This document shows positions 53,868 to 61,847 of a DNA stretch of 64,000 nucleotides, piece by piece. Position numbers and translations under genes: made by a program. The DNA is taken from assembly GCF_009184395.1 (NCBI RefSeq), contig NZ_WEIC01000004.1, positions 124,001 to 188,000 on the forward strand, given 5' to 3'. The notes under the pieces are model-generated. The model was not told where the DNA came from and searched no databases. It was given only the letters and a program-made list of their open reading frames with translations. This DNA comes from Amylibacter sp. SFDW26. Lineage in GTDB: Bacteria > Pseudomonadota > Alphaproteobacteria > Rhodobacterales > Rhodobacteraceae. Within the stretch, counting starts at the first letter, position 1; the number at the start of each line of letters is the position of its first letter.

Positions 53868-54266
53868 ATGTCTGGTGAGATGGATTTAGATACACTGATC
53901 GGGTCTATGGAACCAGTTTTATACCCTGAACACTATGTTTTCGCGACAACAACGGATACGGAAATTGTTACGCGCGCAAAGGCGAAGATGGTTTTTGAAG
54001 AGGCAGAAGGGACGACTTTGATTGTTCTCAAAGAAGAGGCTGAACGGCTGGGATTAGAAGGCGAGTTTTTGTGCCAGATGATCACATTGAACATTCATTC
54101 ATCGCTAGAGGCTGTTGGATTTATGGCGCGGATTGCGACACATCTGAGCAAGTTAGATATGGGCGTGAACCCTGTTGCGGGGTTTTACCATGACCATTTG
54201 TTTATTCAGGTGGAAAAAGTGCCCGCTGCAATGGGTGGTTTACGGGAATTGATTGCATCTGTTTGA
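53868..54266 (+). CDS. ACT domain-containing protein
   Basis: ATG 53868 begins a 132-residue protein (MSGEMDLDTLIGSMEPVLYP) of the two-ACT-module type: EHYVFATTTDTEI... and a second module with FLCQMITLNIHSSLEAVGFMARIATHLSKL. The C-terminal text VNPVAGFYHDHLFIQVEKVPAAM fits the DUF2241-like ACT_3/ACT_7 proteins. Amino-acid binding is likely; the partner enzyme is not evident. It follows dacB by 11 bp and ends 1 bp from a convergent regulator. Confidence 0.88.
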   Translation: MSGEMDLDTLIGSMEPVLYPEHYVFATTTDTEIVTRAKAKMVFEEAEGTTLIVLKEEAERLGLEGEFLCQMITLNIHSSLEAVGFMARIATHLSKLDMGVNPVAGFYHDHLFIQVEKVPAAMGGLRELIASV

Positions 54267-54267
54267 T

Positions 54268-55242
54268 TTACAAGTTTTCTGTGGGCGCAAATCGTTTTTG
54301 GTATGCCCCAACAGTTGTCATGAGATGTCGTTTGAAAGCACGTTGCATACGTTGAAAGTCGCCAAATCCGCAGTGTTCGATTGTTTTACCAACGGACATG
54401 CCCGCATTTAAGACATCGCAAGCCTGTTTGACCCTGACTTGTTCTAGAAAATTCACAGGTGATGCACCCAGTTCAGATTTAAAACGGCGGGATAATGTGC
54501 GGGGCGTCATATTTATATGATCTGCCATCATTGCCAAATCCCATGGGTGGTTGGGCTGCTGTATGATCTGTTCTACCAATTTGCTTAGCATACCTTCTGT
54601 ATTGAACTGAGCTTGCAAGATATTGGCGAATTGGCTTTGCCCGCCAGACCGTTGCAAATAGACGACCAATTCACGCGCGACTGATAAAGCCACTTGCGGG
54701 CCGCAATCTTTGCGGATGATTGCAAGTGTTAAGTCGATGCCAGAGGTTATCCCTGCGGAGGTCATAATGGTATCTTCGATTGTATAAAGCTGGTTGAGGA
54801 GCCAATTCACTTTTGGGAATAAGTTTGTTGCCTGTGCTTCTCTGCTCCAGTGTGTTGTGGCTTTCTGTCCGTCTAGCAGTCCTGTGTTCGCCAATAGTAA
54901 AGCGCCTGAACAGATTGAGATGAGGCGTCTATTCTGGCTTGTTTTCTGCCAATCTGTAATCAATGCCTTAAGATTAGTATTTTTAAGCATATGATCTGTG
55001 CCTTTGCCTCCAGGAATGATCAGGTCATTGGCAAAGCTGTTTGTACTGGCTACAGCATCTGGACATAGTGTTAAACCGCATGATGATTTAACGGGTCTGC
55101 CATCCATAGAAACGAAACGTGTTTTGTAGAATGCATTCTGCCCTTCATTTGCCGCTTCATAAGCTTGTGCAGGGCCTGCGATGTCTAGGATACTGACGTT
55201 GTCGAATAATAAGATATCAATGTGGCGATGAGGTTTGTCCAT
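54268..55242 (-). CDS. GlxA family transcriptional regulator (DJ-1/PfpI plus AraC HTH)
   Basis: The 324-residue protein has an N-terminal DJ-1/PfpI domain (IDILLFDNVSILDIAGPAQAYEAA; cysteine elbow in LISICSGALLLANTGLLDG, about 105-123) and a C-terminal AraC HTH (PWDLAMMADHINMTPRTLSRRFKSELG and VGKTIEHCGFGDFQRMQRAFKRH). GlxA-type regulators respond to small molecules. It is divergent from an MFS transporter gene, 74 bp apart, which is probably its target. Confidence 0.92.
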   Translation of the reverse strand: MDKPHRHIDILLFDNVSILDIAGPAQAYEAANEGQNAFYKTRFVSMDGRPVKSSCGLTLCPDAVASTNSFANDLIIPGGKGTDHMLKNTNLKALITDWQKTSQNRRLISICSGALLLANTGLLDGQKATTHWSREAQATNLFPKVNWLLNQLYTIEDTIMTSAGITSGIDLTLAIIRKDCGPQVALSVARELVVYLQRSGGQSQFANILQAQFNTEGMLSKLVEQIIQQPNHPWDLAMMADHINMTPRTLSRRFKSELGASPVNFLEQVRVKQACDVLNAGMSVGKTIEHCGFGDFQRMQRAFKRHLMTTVGAYQKRFAPTENL

Positions 55243-55316
55243 AATTGACTATCATATGACATTTACGCCAATAAGCAATCTGATAAATTTACAGCTAACT
55301 TATTTGGAAAACGATA

Positions 55317-56492
55317 ATGCTGAATCGAAATTTTGTATTGATCTTGATCTCTAATATCATACTTGGTGCGCCTATGCCGATGTTGATCATTCTAGGTGGT
55401 TTGGCTGGTGGGTATTTATCCCCCATTCCCACAGCAGCGACTTTACCACCATCTGTACAAATGATTGCAGGTATATTGGTTGCTGCTCCTATGTCACTTT
55501 ATATGGGGCGGGCTGGGCGTAAAAAGGGCTTTTTACTGAGTGCAGTTATGATCATTGTCGGTGGACTATGTGGTGTTACCGCATTGATGTCTGGAAGTTT
55601 CATATTGTTGTGTGTCGCCCATTTATTATTGGGTGGCGCATTAGTAGGTATTAACTTTTTCCGTTTTGCATCGGCTGAAGCTGTTGATGAAAAGTACAAA
55701 GCTAAAGCGATTTCATATACTTTGGCGTCTGGCTTGGTTGCGGCCTTTATAGGGCCAGAGATATTCTCTTATTCCAAAGATTTGTTGTCTCCAGTTCTGT
55801 TTGCAGGGGCTTATATGGCTGTTGCTGTATTAGGCGTTATTGGTCTGTTGCCTGTATTAGCGATTGGGCAGCTTGCAACCGTTTCCGTTATGCCAAAAGG
55901 ACAAGCGTCTAAGGATGTACGTAAAGCATTGTTTCGCAGGCCTGTTGTTATTTTCGCGATTGCTGCAGCGGCAGTTTCACAAGGTGTTATGTTGTTGATT
56001 ATGACGCCAACAGCACTGGCTATGGTTGGATGCGGATTTGCGGATGATCAAGCCGCTGATGTTATCAAATGGCATGTGGTTGCGATGTTTGCACCTGGGT
56101 TTTTCACGGGATCACTGATCCAACGGTTTGGTGTGTCAAAGGTTATTGCGACGGGTATGATAATCCTTGCGGGGTCAGCTATGACGGCTATTGCGGGAAT
56201 TGAGCTGACACATTTTTATATGTCGCTTGTTCTGTTGGGCATCGGTTGGAACTTTGGGTTTATTGGTGCGACGCATTTGTTGCAGATATCGTTAAGCGCA
56301 GAAGAAAAGCCATTGGTGCAAGGAACGAACGATACGATTTTAGCCATTGCGGGGTCTGTTGCATCACTCGCATCTGGTGCGCTGTATGTGGGTATCGGTT
56401 GGACCGCGATTGCTATCTCTGTATTGCCAGTGATTGCAGTGTCTATGTTGCTTTGGTTTGTTGTTGCTCAGAAGGTGCAATTACAAAGTTAA
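55317..56492 (+). CDS. MFS transporter
   Basis: The 391-residue protein has about 12 hydrophobic segments. The loop after helix 2 has the MFS motif A-like MGRAGRKKGFLLSAVMIIVGG (about 62-82). The GxxxD-type R-rich loop and FRFASAEAVDEKYKAKAISYTLASGLVAAFIGPE fit the YjgB/NNP-like drug and metabolite exporter group. It is divergent from the GlxA-type regulator and likely controlled by it. It overlaps the convergent TerB gene by 4 bp. Confidence 0.9.
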   Translation: MLNRNFVLILISNIILGAPMPMLIILGGLAGGYLSPIPTAATLPPSVQMIAGILVAAPMSLYMGRAGRKKGFLLSAVMIIVGGLCGVTALMSGSFILLCVAHLLLGGALVGINFFRFASAEAVDEKYKAKAISYTLASGLVAAFIGPEIFSYSKDLLSPVLFAGAYMAVAVLGVIGLLPVLAIGQLATVSVMPKGQASKDVRKALFRRPVVIFAIAAAAVSQGVMLLIMTPTALAMVGCGFADDQAADVIKWHVVAMFAPGFFTGSLIQRFGVSKVIATGMIILAGSAMTAIAGIELTHFYMSLVLLGIGWNFGFIGATHLLQISLSAEEKPLVQGTNDTILAIAGSVASLASGALYVGIGWTAIAISVLPVIAVSMLLWFVVAQKVQLQS

Positions 56493-56911
56493 GCTGTCAT
56501 ATGACGCGCACGAGCGCCGCGCTCGATTGCTGCCGTACACAGGCGATCTAAGTTCAATTCGTAGCGTGTTTCTTGTAGAAAGCGTAACTCTTCTTCACGT
56601 AAACGCCCATCAGACGCTGCAACATCGCAGCATAGAGCATAGGATGTTTCGTATAGTTTTTCTGGCAGTGCTGCGCGGACAAGGCCAAATAGGGCATCTA
56701 AGCCGTCCTCTTCTTCAAAAAGATCGAAAACAGTTTGAGAAATTGTTTTAAGACGTGCTTCATCATAGTCTGCAAAAATTGGCAAATGATCGACGATACG
56801 TTGAATAGACAACATTTCTAGCGTTTTGATGGCTTCGTCTGAGACAGCGCCAGCCACCATCATGGCAACTAATGCGTCTTGGTGGGTCCATGGAGCATGT
56901 GTTTGTGTCAT
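56489..56911 (-). CDS. TerB-like (tellurite-resistance) family protein
   Basis: The 140-residue helical protein has the TerB-like core ALVAMMVAGAVSDEAIKTLEMLSIQRIVDHLP and AASDGRLREEELRFLQETRYELNLDR (about 104-130), where DGRLREEE is the acidic metal-binding loop of the family. Role in tellurite resistance is not implied by the fold; single TerB-like genes occur widely. It is convergent with the MFS gene and divergent from lysK. Confidence 0.85.
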   Translation of the reverse strand: MTQTHAPWTHQDALVAMMVAGAVSDEAIKTLEMLSIQRIVDHLPIFADYDEARLKTISQTVFDLFEEEDGLDALFGLVRAALPEKLYETSYALCCDVAASDGRLREEELRFLQETRYELNLDRLCTAAIERGARARHMTA

Positions 56912-57010
56912 CTTTGTCGACTCTTTATATGAATTACCCCCCGATATTATTGACCAACCTCGTTTGGAGCAATAGGTGAGTGTTTGAAAACAACCTTAAT
57001 GGATAGAACA

Positions 57011-58660
57011 ATGTCTGAATTGCGCGAAATTGCGATGAAATCTAAAGCTTGGCCCTTTGATGAGGCGCGCAAGCTTTTGAAACGATTCAAAAAGGGCACA
57101 CCTGAAAAGGGGTATGTTTTATTCGAAACGGGTTATGGCCCATCTGGTTTGCCACATATCGGCACGTTTGGTGAGGTTGCGCGGACTGCGATGATCCAGC
57201 ATGCGTTTACGGTGTTGAGTGATATTCCAACGAAGCTGGTTTCCTTTTCCGATGATTTGGATGGGATGCGCAAAGTGCCGGGCAATGTTCCACAGCAAGA
57301 GATGATGGAAGAACATTTGCAAAAGCCATTAACGGATGTGCCTGATCCGTTTGGCACGCATGACAGTTTTGGTGCGCATAACAATGCGATGCTGCGCCGT
57401 TTCTTGGATACTTTTGGGTTTGAATACGAGTTTTATTCATCAACAGAGTATTACCGTTCGGGTGCTTTTGATCAGGTGCTTTTACGCGCTGTTGAAAAGT
57501 ATGATGAGATCATGGCTGTGATGTTGGAAAGCTTGCGGGCTGAACGTGCGCAGACATATTCGATTTTCCTGCCTATTTCACCAAAATCTGGTCGTGTGTT
57601 GTACGTGCCAATGAAGTCTGTGAATGCTGTGGATGGTACGATCACGTTTGATGATGAAGATGGCGAAGAAACAACGCTGCCTGTGACAGGTGGCAATGTG
57701 AAGTTGCAATGGAAACCAGACTTTGGCGCACGTTGGGCCGCTTTGGGCGTGGATTTCGAGATGTATGGTAAGGACCATTCAACGAATACGCATATTTACG
57801 ATAAGATTTGCCGTATCTTGGGTGCGCCTGCGCCTGCACATTATTTCTATGAAATGTTCTTGGATGAAAAAGGCGAGAAGATATCGAAATCTAAAGGCAA
57901 CGGTGTTTCGATTGATGAATGGCTGACATATGCGTCTGCTGAAAGCCTGTCATATTTCATGTATCAAAAACCGAACACGGCAAAGCGGATGCATTTTGAT
58001 GTGATCCCTAAGGCCGTGGATGAGTATCATCAGCAATTGCGGGCTTATGTGGATCAGGAGCCAGCGCAACAGTTGAACAATCCTGTGTATCACATTCACA
58101 AGGGTGATGTGCCCCAATCCGATATGGTTGTGCCGTTTGCGATGTTGTTGAATTTGGCCTCTGTTTCGAGTGCCGAGACAAAGGATGCGATGTGGGGTTT
58201 TATCAATAAATATGCGCCTGATGCATCACCAGAGGCAAACCCTGTGATGGATGAAGCGGCTGGTTTTGCGGTGCGGTATTACCATGACTTTGTGAAGCCA
58301 ACGAAGGTGTTCCGCACGCCAAGTGATCAGGAACGTGCAGCGTTGACAGATTTGATGGCAGGTTTGAAAGATGTCGATGTGGCGAAAGCTATGATCGACA
58401 AAAAGAACGCTGATATGGGGAAAGAGCCTGCTGATTTATCGGCCTATGCTTTGGACAATGGGGATGATTTGCAAGCGTTGGTTTTTGCTGTGGGTAAGAA
58501 CCATGGGTTTGAAAACCTGCGTGATTGGTTCCAAGCGATTTATGAAGTTCTGTTGGGTGCATCCCAAGGGCCACGCTTTGGTGGTTTTGCAGCGCTTTAC
58601 GGTGTTGATGAAACCATTGCGTTGATCGAAAGCGGTTTGAAAGGCGAATTACTCGCCTAA
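57011..58660 (+). CDS. lysK: Lysine--tRNA ligase, class I
   Basis: From ATG 57011 ([26 protein letters not shown]) this is a 549-residue class I synthetase. HIGH motif is [13 protein letters not shown] and the KMSKS motif is [11 protein letters not shown] (about residues 292-302). Frames starting at 56984 or 56999 add up to nine residues with poorer ribosome sites. Class I LysRS is found in archaea, spirochaetes and many alphaproteobacteria, including Rhodobacterales. High GC and codon use fit a core gene. Confidence 0.95.
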   Translation: MSELREIAMKSKAWPFDEARKLLKRFKKGTPEKGYVLFETGYGPSGLPHIGTFGEVARTAMIQHAFTVLSDIPTKLVSFSDDLDGMRKVPGNVPQQEMMEEHLQKPLTDVPDPFGTHDSFGAHNNAMLRRFLDTFGFEYEFYSSTEYYRSGAFDQVLLRAVEKYDEIMAVMLESLRAERAQTYSIFLPISPKSGRVLYVPMKSVNAVDGTITFDDEDGEETTLPVTGGNVKLQWKPDFGARWAALGVDFEMYGKDHSTNTHIYDKICRILGAPAPAHYFYEMFLDEKGEKISKSKGNGVSIDEWLTYASAESLSYFMYQKPNTAKRMHFDVIPKAVDEYHQQLRAYVDQEPAQQLNNPVYHIHKGDVPQSDMVVPFAMLLNLASVSSAETKDAMWGFINKYAPDASPEANPVMDEAAGFAVRYYHDFVKPTKVFRTPSDQERAALTDLMAGLKDVDVAKAMIDKKNADMGKEPADLSAYALDNGDDLQALVFAVGKNHGFENLRDWFQAIYEVLLGASQGPRFGGFAALYGVDETIALIESGLKGELLA

Positions 58661-59089
58661 GCCAAGCAAACGCAGTCTTGGTTTGTGGCGTGCTTTGTAT
58701 ATGAAGCGCGCCCATAAAACGAAGATGGGGGTCATAAGCCCCGCATCAATTTCAATTGTATCTGTTAGACGTGATCCTGTTTTTGTGGGGGTCACGTGCA
58801 TATTGTGGCGCCAACTTTTCACACCTGCGCCACGTTCAAACGATTGTGCGATCATTTGGTCGTGATTGCAGGACACGACTTCCATGTAATAAGGCTGTTT
58901 TGGGAGCCTGCCGAATAGAGACACTTCGATATCCATTTTTTGACCTGCTTGAAGTTGTCCGCTTGGGGTGCCTGTATAGCTGACGATGCCTTTCATCACT
59001 TGCTCTAAGGCATCGTAGTCTGTGACCAAGTCCCATAGTTTTTTTGGTGGAACTGCGTAATCGTGAATGATCTGGATTGTTTTCGGCAT
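58649..59089 (-). CDS. SRPBCC (START-like) family protein
   Basis: ATG 59089 ([28 protein letters not shown]) begins a 146-residue helix-grip protein with [22 protein letters not shown] and a long C-terminal helix with Arg/Lys residues. It belongs to the polyketide cyclase/dehydrase-like SRPBCC group. It follows chrA (4 bp overlap of the gene ends) on the same strand and overlaps lysK by 12 bp in convergent orientation. Ligand unknown. Confidence 0.82.
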   Translation of the reverse strand: MPKTIQIIHDYAVPPKKLWDLVTDYDALEQVMKGIVSYTGTPSGQLQAGQKMDIEVSLFGRLPKQPYYMEVVSCNHDQMIAQSFERGAGVKSWRHNMHVTPTKTGSRLTDTIEIDAGLMTPIFVLWARFIYKARHKPRLRLLGLGE

Positions 59090-59093
59090 GGCT

Positions 59094-60362
59094 TTACCCG
59101 ATTTGTGAAACACCTAGGGCGAGTATAGCGGACAGGGCTAGGACGCCAACCACATTCCAATGACGCTTGAGCAATAAATATCCTGACAGGATTGCGAGAG
59201 CCATGACGATTGGGTTGATGGTTGAAAGCTCTGGTAGCCAGAGTGTGAGCAGGCCTGTTTTGGTTTTCGTTACTGTGTCGAAAAATACATGGAGTGCGAA
59301 CCAGATTGAGAGGTTTAGGATGACACCAACGACTGCCGCTGTGATGGCAGATAATGCACCACGCAGGCGGGGCTGTGTGCCGATCCAGTCAATGTAGGGA
59401 GCACCTGCGAATATCCATAGGAAACAGGGGGTGAAGGTGACCCATAGGGTGACGATGGCTGCTGCTACGCCCAGCCACAAACCGCCTGCGGCGAAGCCTG
59501 CTAGGAAACCTACGAATTCGGTGACGAGAATTAGGGGGCCAGGGGTGGTTTCGGCTAAACCTAAGCCATCCATCATCTGACCTGCTGTGAGCCAGCCTTT
59601 GAGCGTTACGACGTCTTGGCCCATATAAGCAAGAACAGCATAGGCGCCGCCGAAAGTTACGACTGCAAGCTTAGAGAAGAAATAGGCGATTTCATTTAAG
59701 ATGCTGGTTTCTGTGATTATATCGAGCAATAGGATGGGTGCCCACCAGATGGCGAGCCAAATTGCGATGGTTTTCAAGGTTTTGGTAATAGGTTGCCTGT
59801 GTTGGATTTCTTCTTCGGGTTCCGATGATTTGTCATTGAAGAATAGGCCGTAGAGGGCTGCGATTAAGACAATCAATGGGTAGGGGATGTTTAGGAAGAA
59901 TATGCCTACGAAAGACAGGCCAGCTATGATCCAATGATCGGTTCGTTTTAAAGCTTTCTTTGAGACACGCAGTAATGCTTCGATTACTATCACGACGACG
60001 GTGGCTTTGATGCCGAGGAAAAGCGCCTCTACGATTGGGACTGTACCAAGGTAGGCATAAAGTGTTGCTAGAGCTAGGATGACCAGAGCGCCGGGGATGA
60101 CAAAGAGGAGCCCAGCGATAAGACCGCCCAATAGTCCGTTGATACGCCACCCTGCATAGGTGGCGAGTTGCATGGCTTCTGGACCTGGTAGGAGCATGCA
60201 AAAGCTGAGTGCATTTAAGAACTGTTTTTCTGTGAGCCATTTTTTGTCGTCAACAACTTCACGGTGCATCATTGCAATTTGGGCGGCTGGGCCGCCAAAA
60301 GAAAGCACGCCGATTTTGCCCCAGACGCGAAAGGCTTCGGATAAGGTCGGTTTGGTCGTCAT
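59094..60362 (-). CDS. chrA: Chromate transporter, fused two-domain ChrA
   Basis: From ATG 60362 (MTTKPTLSEAFRVWGKIGVLSFGG) this is a 422-residue membrane protein with two CHR domains. Each begins with an FGGP/FGGAY motif and carries the LPGPE/TTPGP signature: SFCMLLPGPEAMQLATY (about 60-76) and GLAETTPGPLILVTEF (about 265-280). LCHR proteins of this size export chromate. The gene is 4 bp downstream of chrB. A longer frame to 60479 overlaps chrB and is rejected. Confidence 0.93.
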   Translation of the reverse strand: MTTKPTLSEAFRVWGKIGVLSFGGPAAQIAMMHREVVDDKKWLTEKQFLNALSFCMLLPGPEAMQLATYAGWRINGLLGGLIAGLLFVIPGALVILALATLYAYLGTVPIVEALFLGIKATVVVIVIEALLRVSKKALKRTDHWIIAGLSFVGIFFLNIPYPLIVLIAALYGLFFNDKSSEPEEEIQHRQPITKTLKTIAIWLAIWWAPILLLDIITETSILNEIAYFFSKLAVVTFGGAYAVLAYMGQDVVTLKGWLTAGQMMDGLGLAETTPGPLILVTEFVGFLAGFAAGGLWLGVAAAIVTLWVTFTPCFLWIFAGAPYIDWIGTQPRLRGALSAITAAVVGVILNLSIWFALHVFFDTVTKTKTGLLTLWLPELSTINPIVMALAILSGYLLLKRHWNVVGVLALSAILALGVSQIG

Positions 60363-60366
60363 CGTC

Positions 60367-61182
60367 TTATCCTTTTGCGCCATTCGTAGGCCAATCGTGC
60401 GTTTCATCCGAGGCATCACGGGTCCAACGATAGAAGGCATCATATAGCAGCATACCTGCATCCAGTTGCGCGATATCATCTTTGTACATGCGTGACAGCC
60501 CTAAAGAAGCTGCCATCAGGCCTGCCGCTTCTGGTGCGATGTCATGGCGGTCTGTGTCTGCACCGCGTACGATTGTTGCGAGTCTTTTTAGGGCAGGGAT
60601 TTTGAGATCGAATTCTGTGACCATTTTATCAAATGTGCAGGCGTCACCATCGTGTGTCCAAAAACAATCTTCGACGTCAAACGGTGTGGCGTTGAATTTT
60701 TCAGAGACGTTTAGGACTTGGGATGGTGAAACGAATAGAAACTTTGCCTTTGGGTCGATGAAACGGCGGATCAACCATGGGCAGGCGATGCGGTCTATTT
60801 TTGGGCGGTGGCGTGTCACCCATAGGGTGCTGCCATCAGGTTGAAAAGGTACCTTATTTGTGGGGATTAGGGGAAGGTTAGCATCACGCCAACCGACGAT
60901 GCCACCTTGGACGGTTTCGCATTGAATGCCGTGGTGACGTAACAATGCAGCGGCACCTTGGCTGAGTTTTAGACCTTTGTGGCATATCAGGACGGTCTTC
61001 TGTCCTTGTAGTTCTGGAATGAGTTCTTCGATTTTGGTGAAACAATGACGACGTGCACTTGGGATCAGGCGGGGGTCTTGGTTGAAATCTTCGTCGGTGC
61101 AGACGTCGATGATGATTGGGCAGTCTGGGGTGCCGATTAGACGGTTCAGTTGGCTTGGTGTGATTTCTGTTGGGGCGGGCAT
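60367..61182 (-). CDS. chrB: Chromate resistance protein ChrB with N-terminal rhodanese domain
   Basis: The 271-residue protein combines a rhodanese-like domain (PIIIDVCTDEDF; cysteine in VLICHKGLKLSQGAA, about residues 83-97) with a ChrB C-terminal domain (WVTRHRPKIDRIACPWLIRRFID, about 119-141, and EDCFWTHDGDACTFDKM). ChrB regulates or supports ChrA. The fused rhodanese part is a known variant and may make it a chromate-responsive sulfurtransferase. ATG 61182 follows GGAAGGATG. Confidence 0.92.
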   Translation of the reverse strand: MPAPTEITPSQLNRLIGTPDCPIIIDVCTDEDFNQDPRLIPSARRHCFTKIEELIPELQGQKTVLICHKGLKLSQGAAALLRHHGIQCETVQGGIVGWRDANLPLIPTNKVPFQPDGSTLWVTRHRPKIDRIACPWLIRRFIDPKAKFLFVSPSQVLNVSEKFNATPFDVEDCFWTHDGDACTFDKMVTEFDLKIPALKRLATIVRGADTDRHDIAPEAAGLMAASLGLSRMYKDDIAQLDAGMLLYDAFYRWTRDASDETHDWPTNGAKG

Positions 61183-61359
61183 AGCGCATCCTTCCTTTGG
61201 TTAGGGTTATCGGATGCGAAACTTGGGCTGGCGCCTCACGGGGCATTCGCGGTCCCCATGTAGGCAGTTTTTACAGAATATGGTCTTTCGTCAAGGGGGA
61301 GGATTTGACAGCTAGCATTTTAAAACTAATTTTAAACGGTATCGTGTGGAGGGAAAGTT

Positions 61360-61752
61360 ATGATGTTATTGCGGGCATTTTTTATTTTTGTGGTCATGGC
61401 GTTTCCTGTGAAAGCGCAAGAGACAGATATTCAAAGGGTGATATCTGGCCAGATTAATGCGTTTTTAGCAGATGATTTTGACACGGCATTTACCTTTGCT
61501 GCCCCCAATATTGTTCGTTTGTTTGGAACCGCTGACCGATTTGGCACGATGGTGCAACGTGGGTACCCCATGGTGCATAGACCAGCATCATTTCGATTCG
61601 CGAAATTAAGTGATGAGGCTGGTGAATGGTTGCAGAAGGTTGAGTTGAAAGATGAGGCTGGGCGGTTGTTTATTGCGCATTATGTCATGGAGCAGACTGA
61701 AACAGGCTGGAAAATCAAAGGCGTAAGCGTTTCAGAAGCCCCTAAAGCCTAA
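61360..61752 (+). CDS. DUF4864 domain-containing periplasmic protein
   Basis: The 130-residue protein has a signal peptide (MMLLRAFFIFVVMAFPVKA), then an NTF2-like fold segment: IQRVISGQINAFLADDFDTAFTFAAPNIVRLF and MVQRGYPMVHRPASFRF. This matches DUF4864, common in alphaproteobacteria. Ribosome site GGAGGGAAAG precedes ATG 61360. The gene stands alone between chrB and the beta-helix gene. Function unknown. Confidence 0.85.
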   Translation: MMLLRAFFIFVVMAFPVKAQETDIQRVISGQINAFLADDFDTAFTFAAPNIVRLFGTADRFGTMVQRGYPMVHRPASFRFAKLSDEAGEWLQKVELKDEAGRLFIAHYVMEQTETGWKIKGVSVSEAPKA

Positions 61753-61847
61753 GCAGCGTACGCTGGTCAAATTTTGCATTAATATTTCATAGATAAATTC
61801 AACTTCGGAGTGATGACCCGTTTGGGTGTGTTCGAAGAGGAATTATT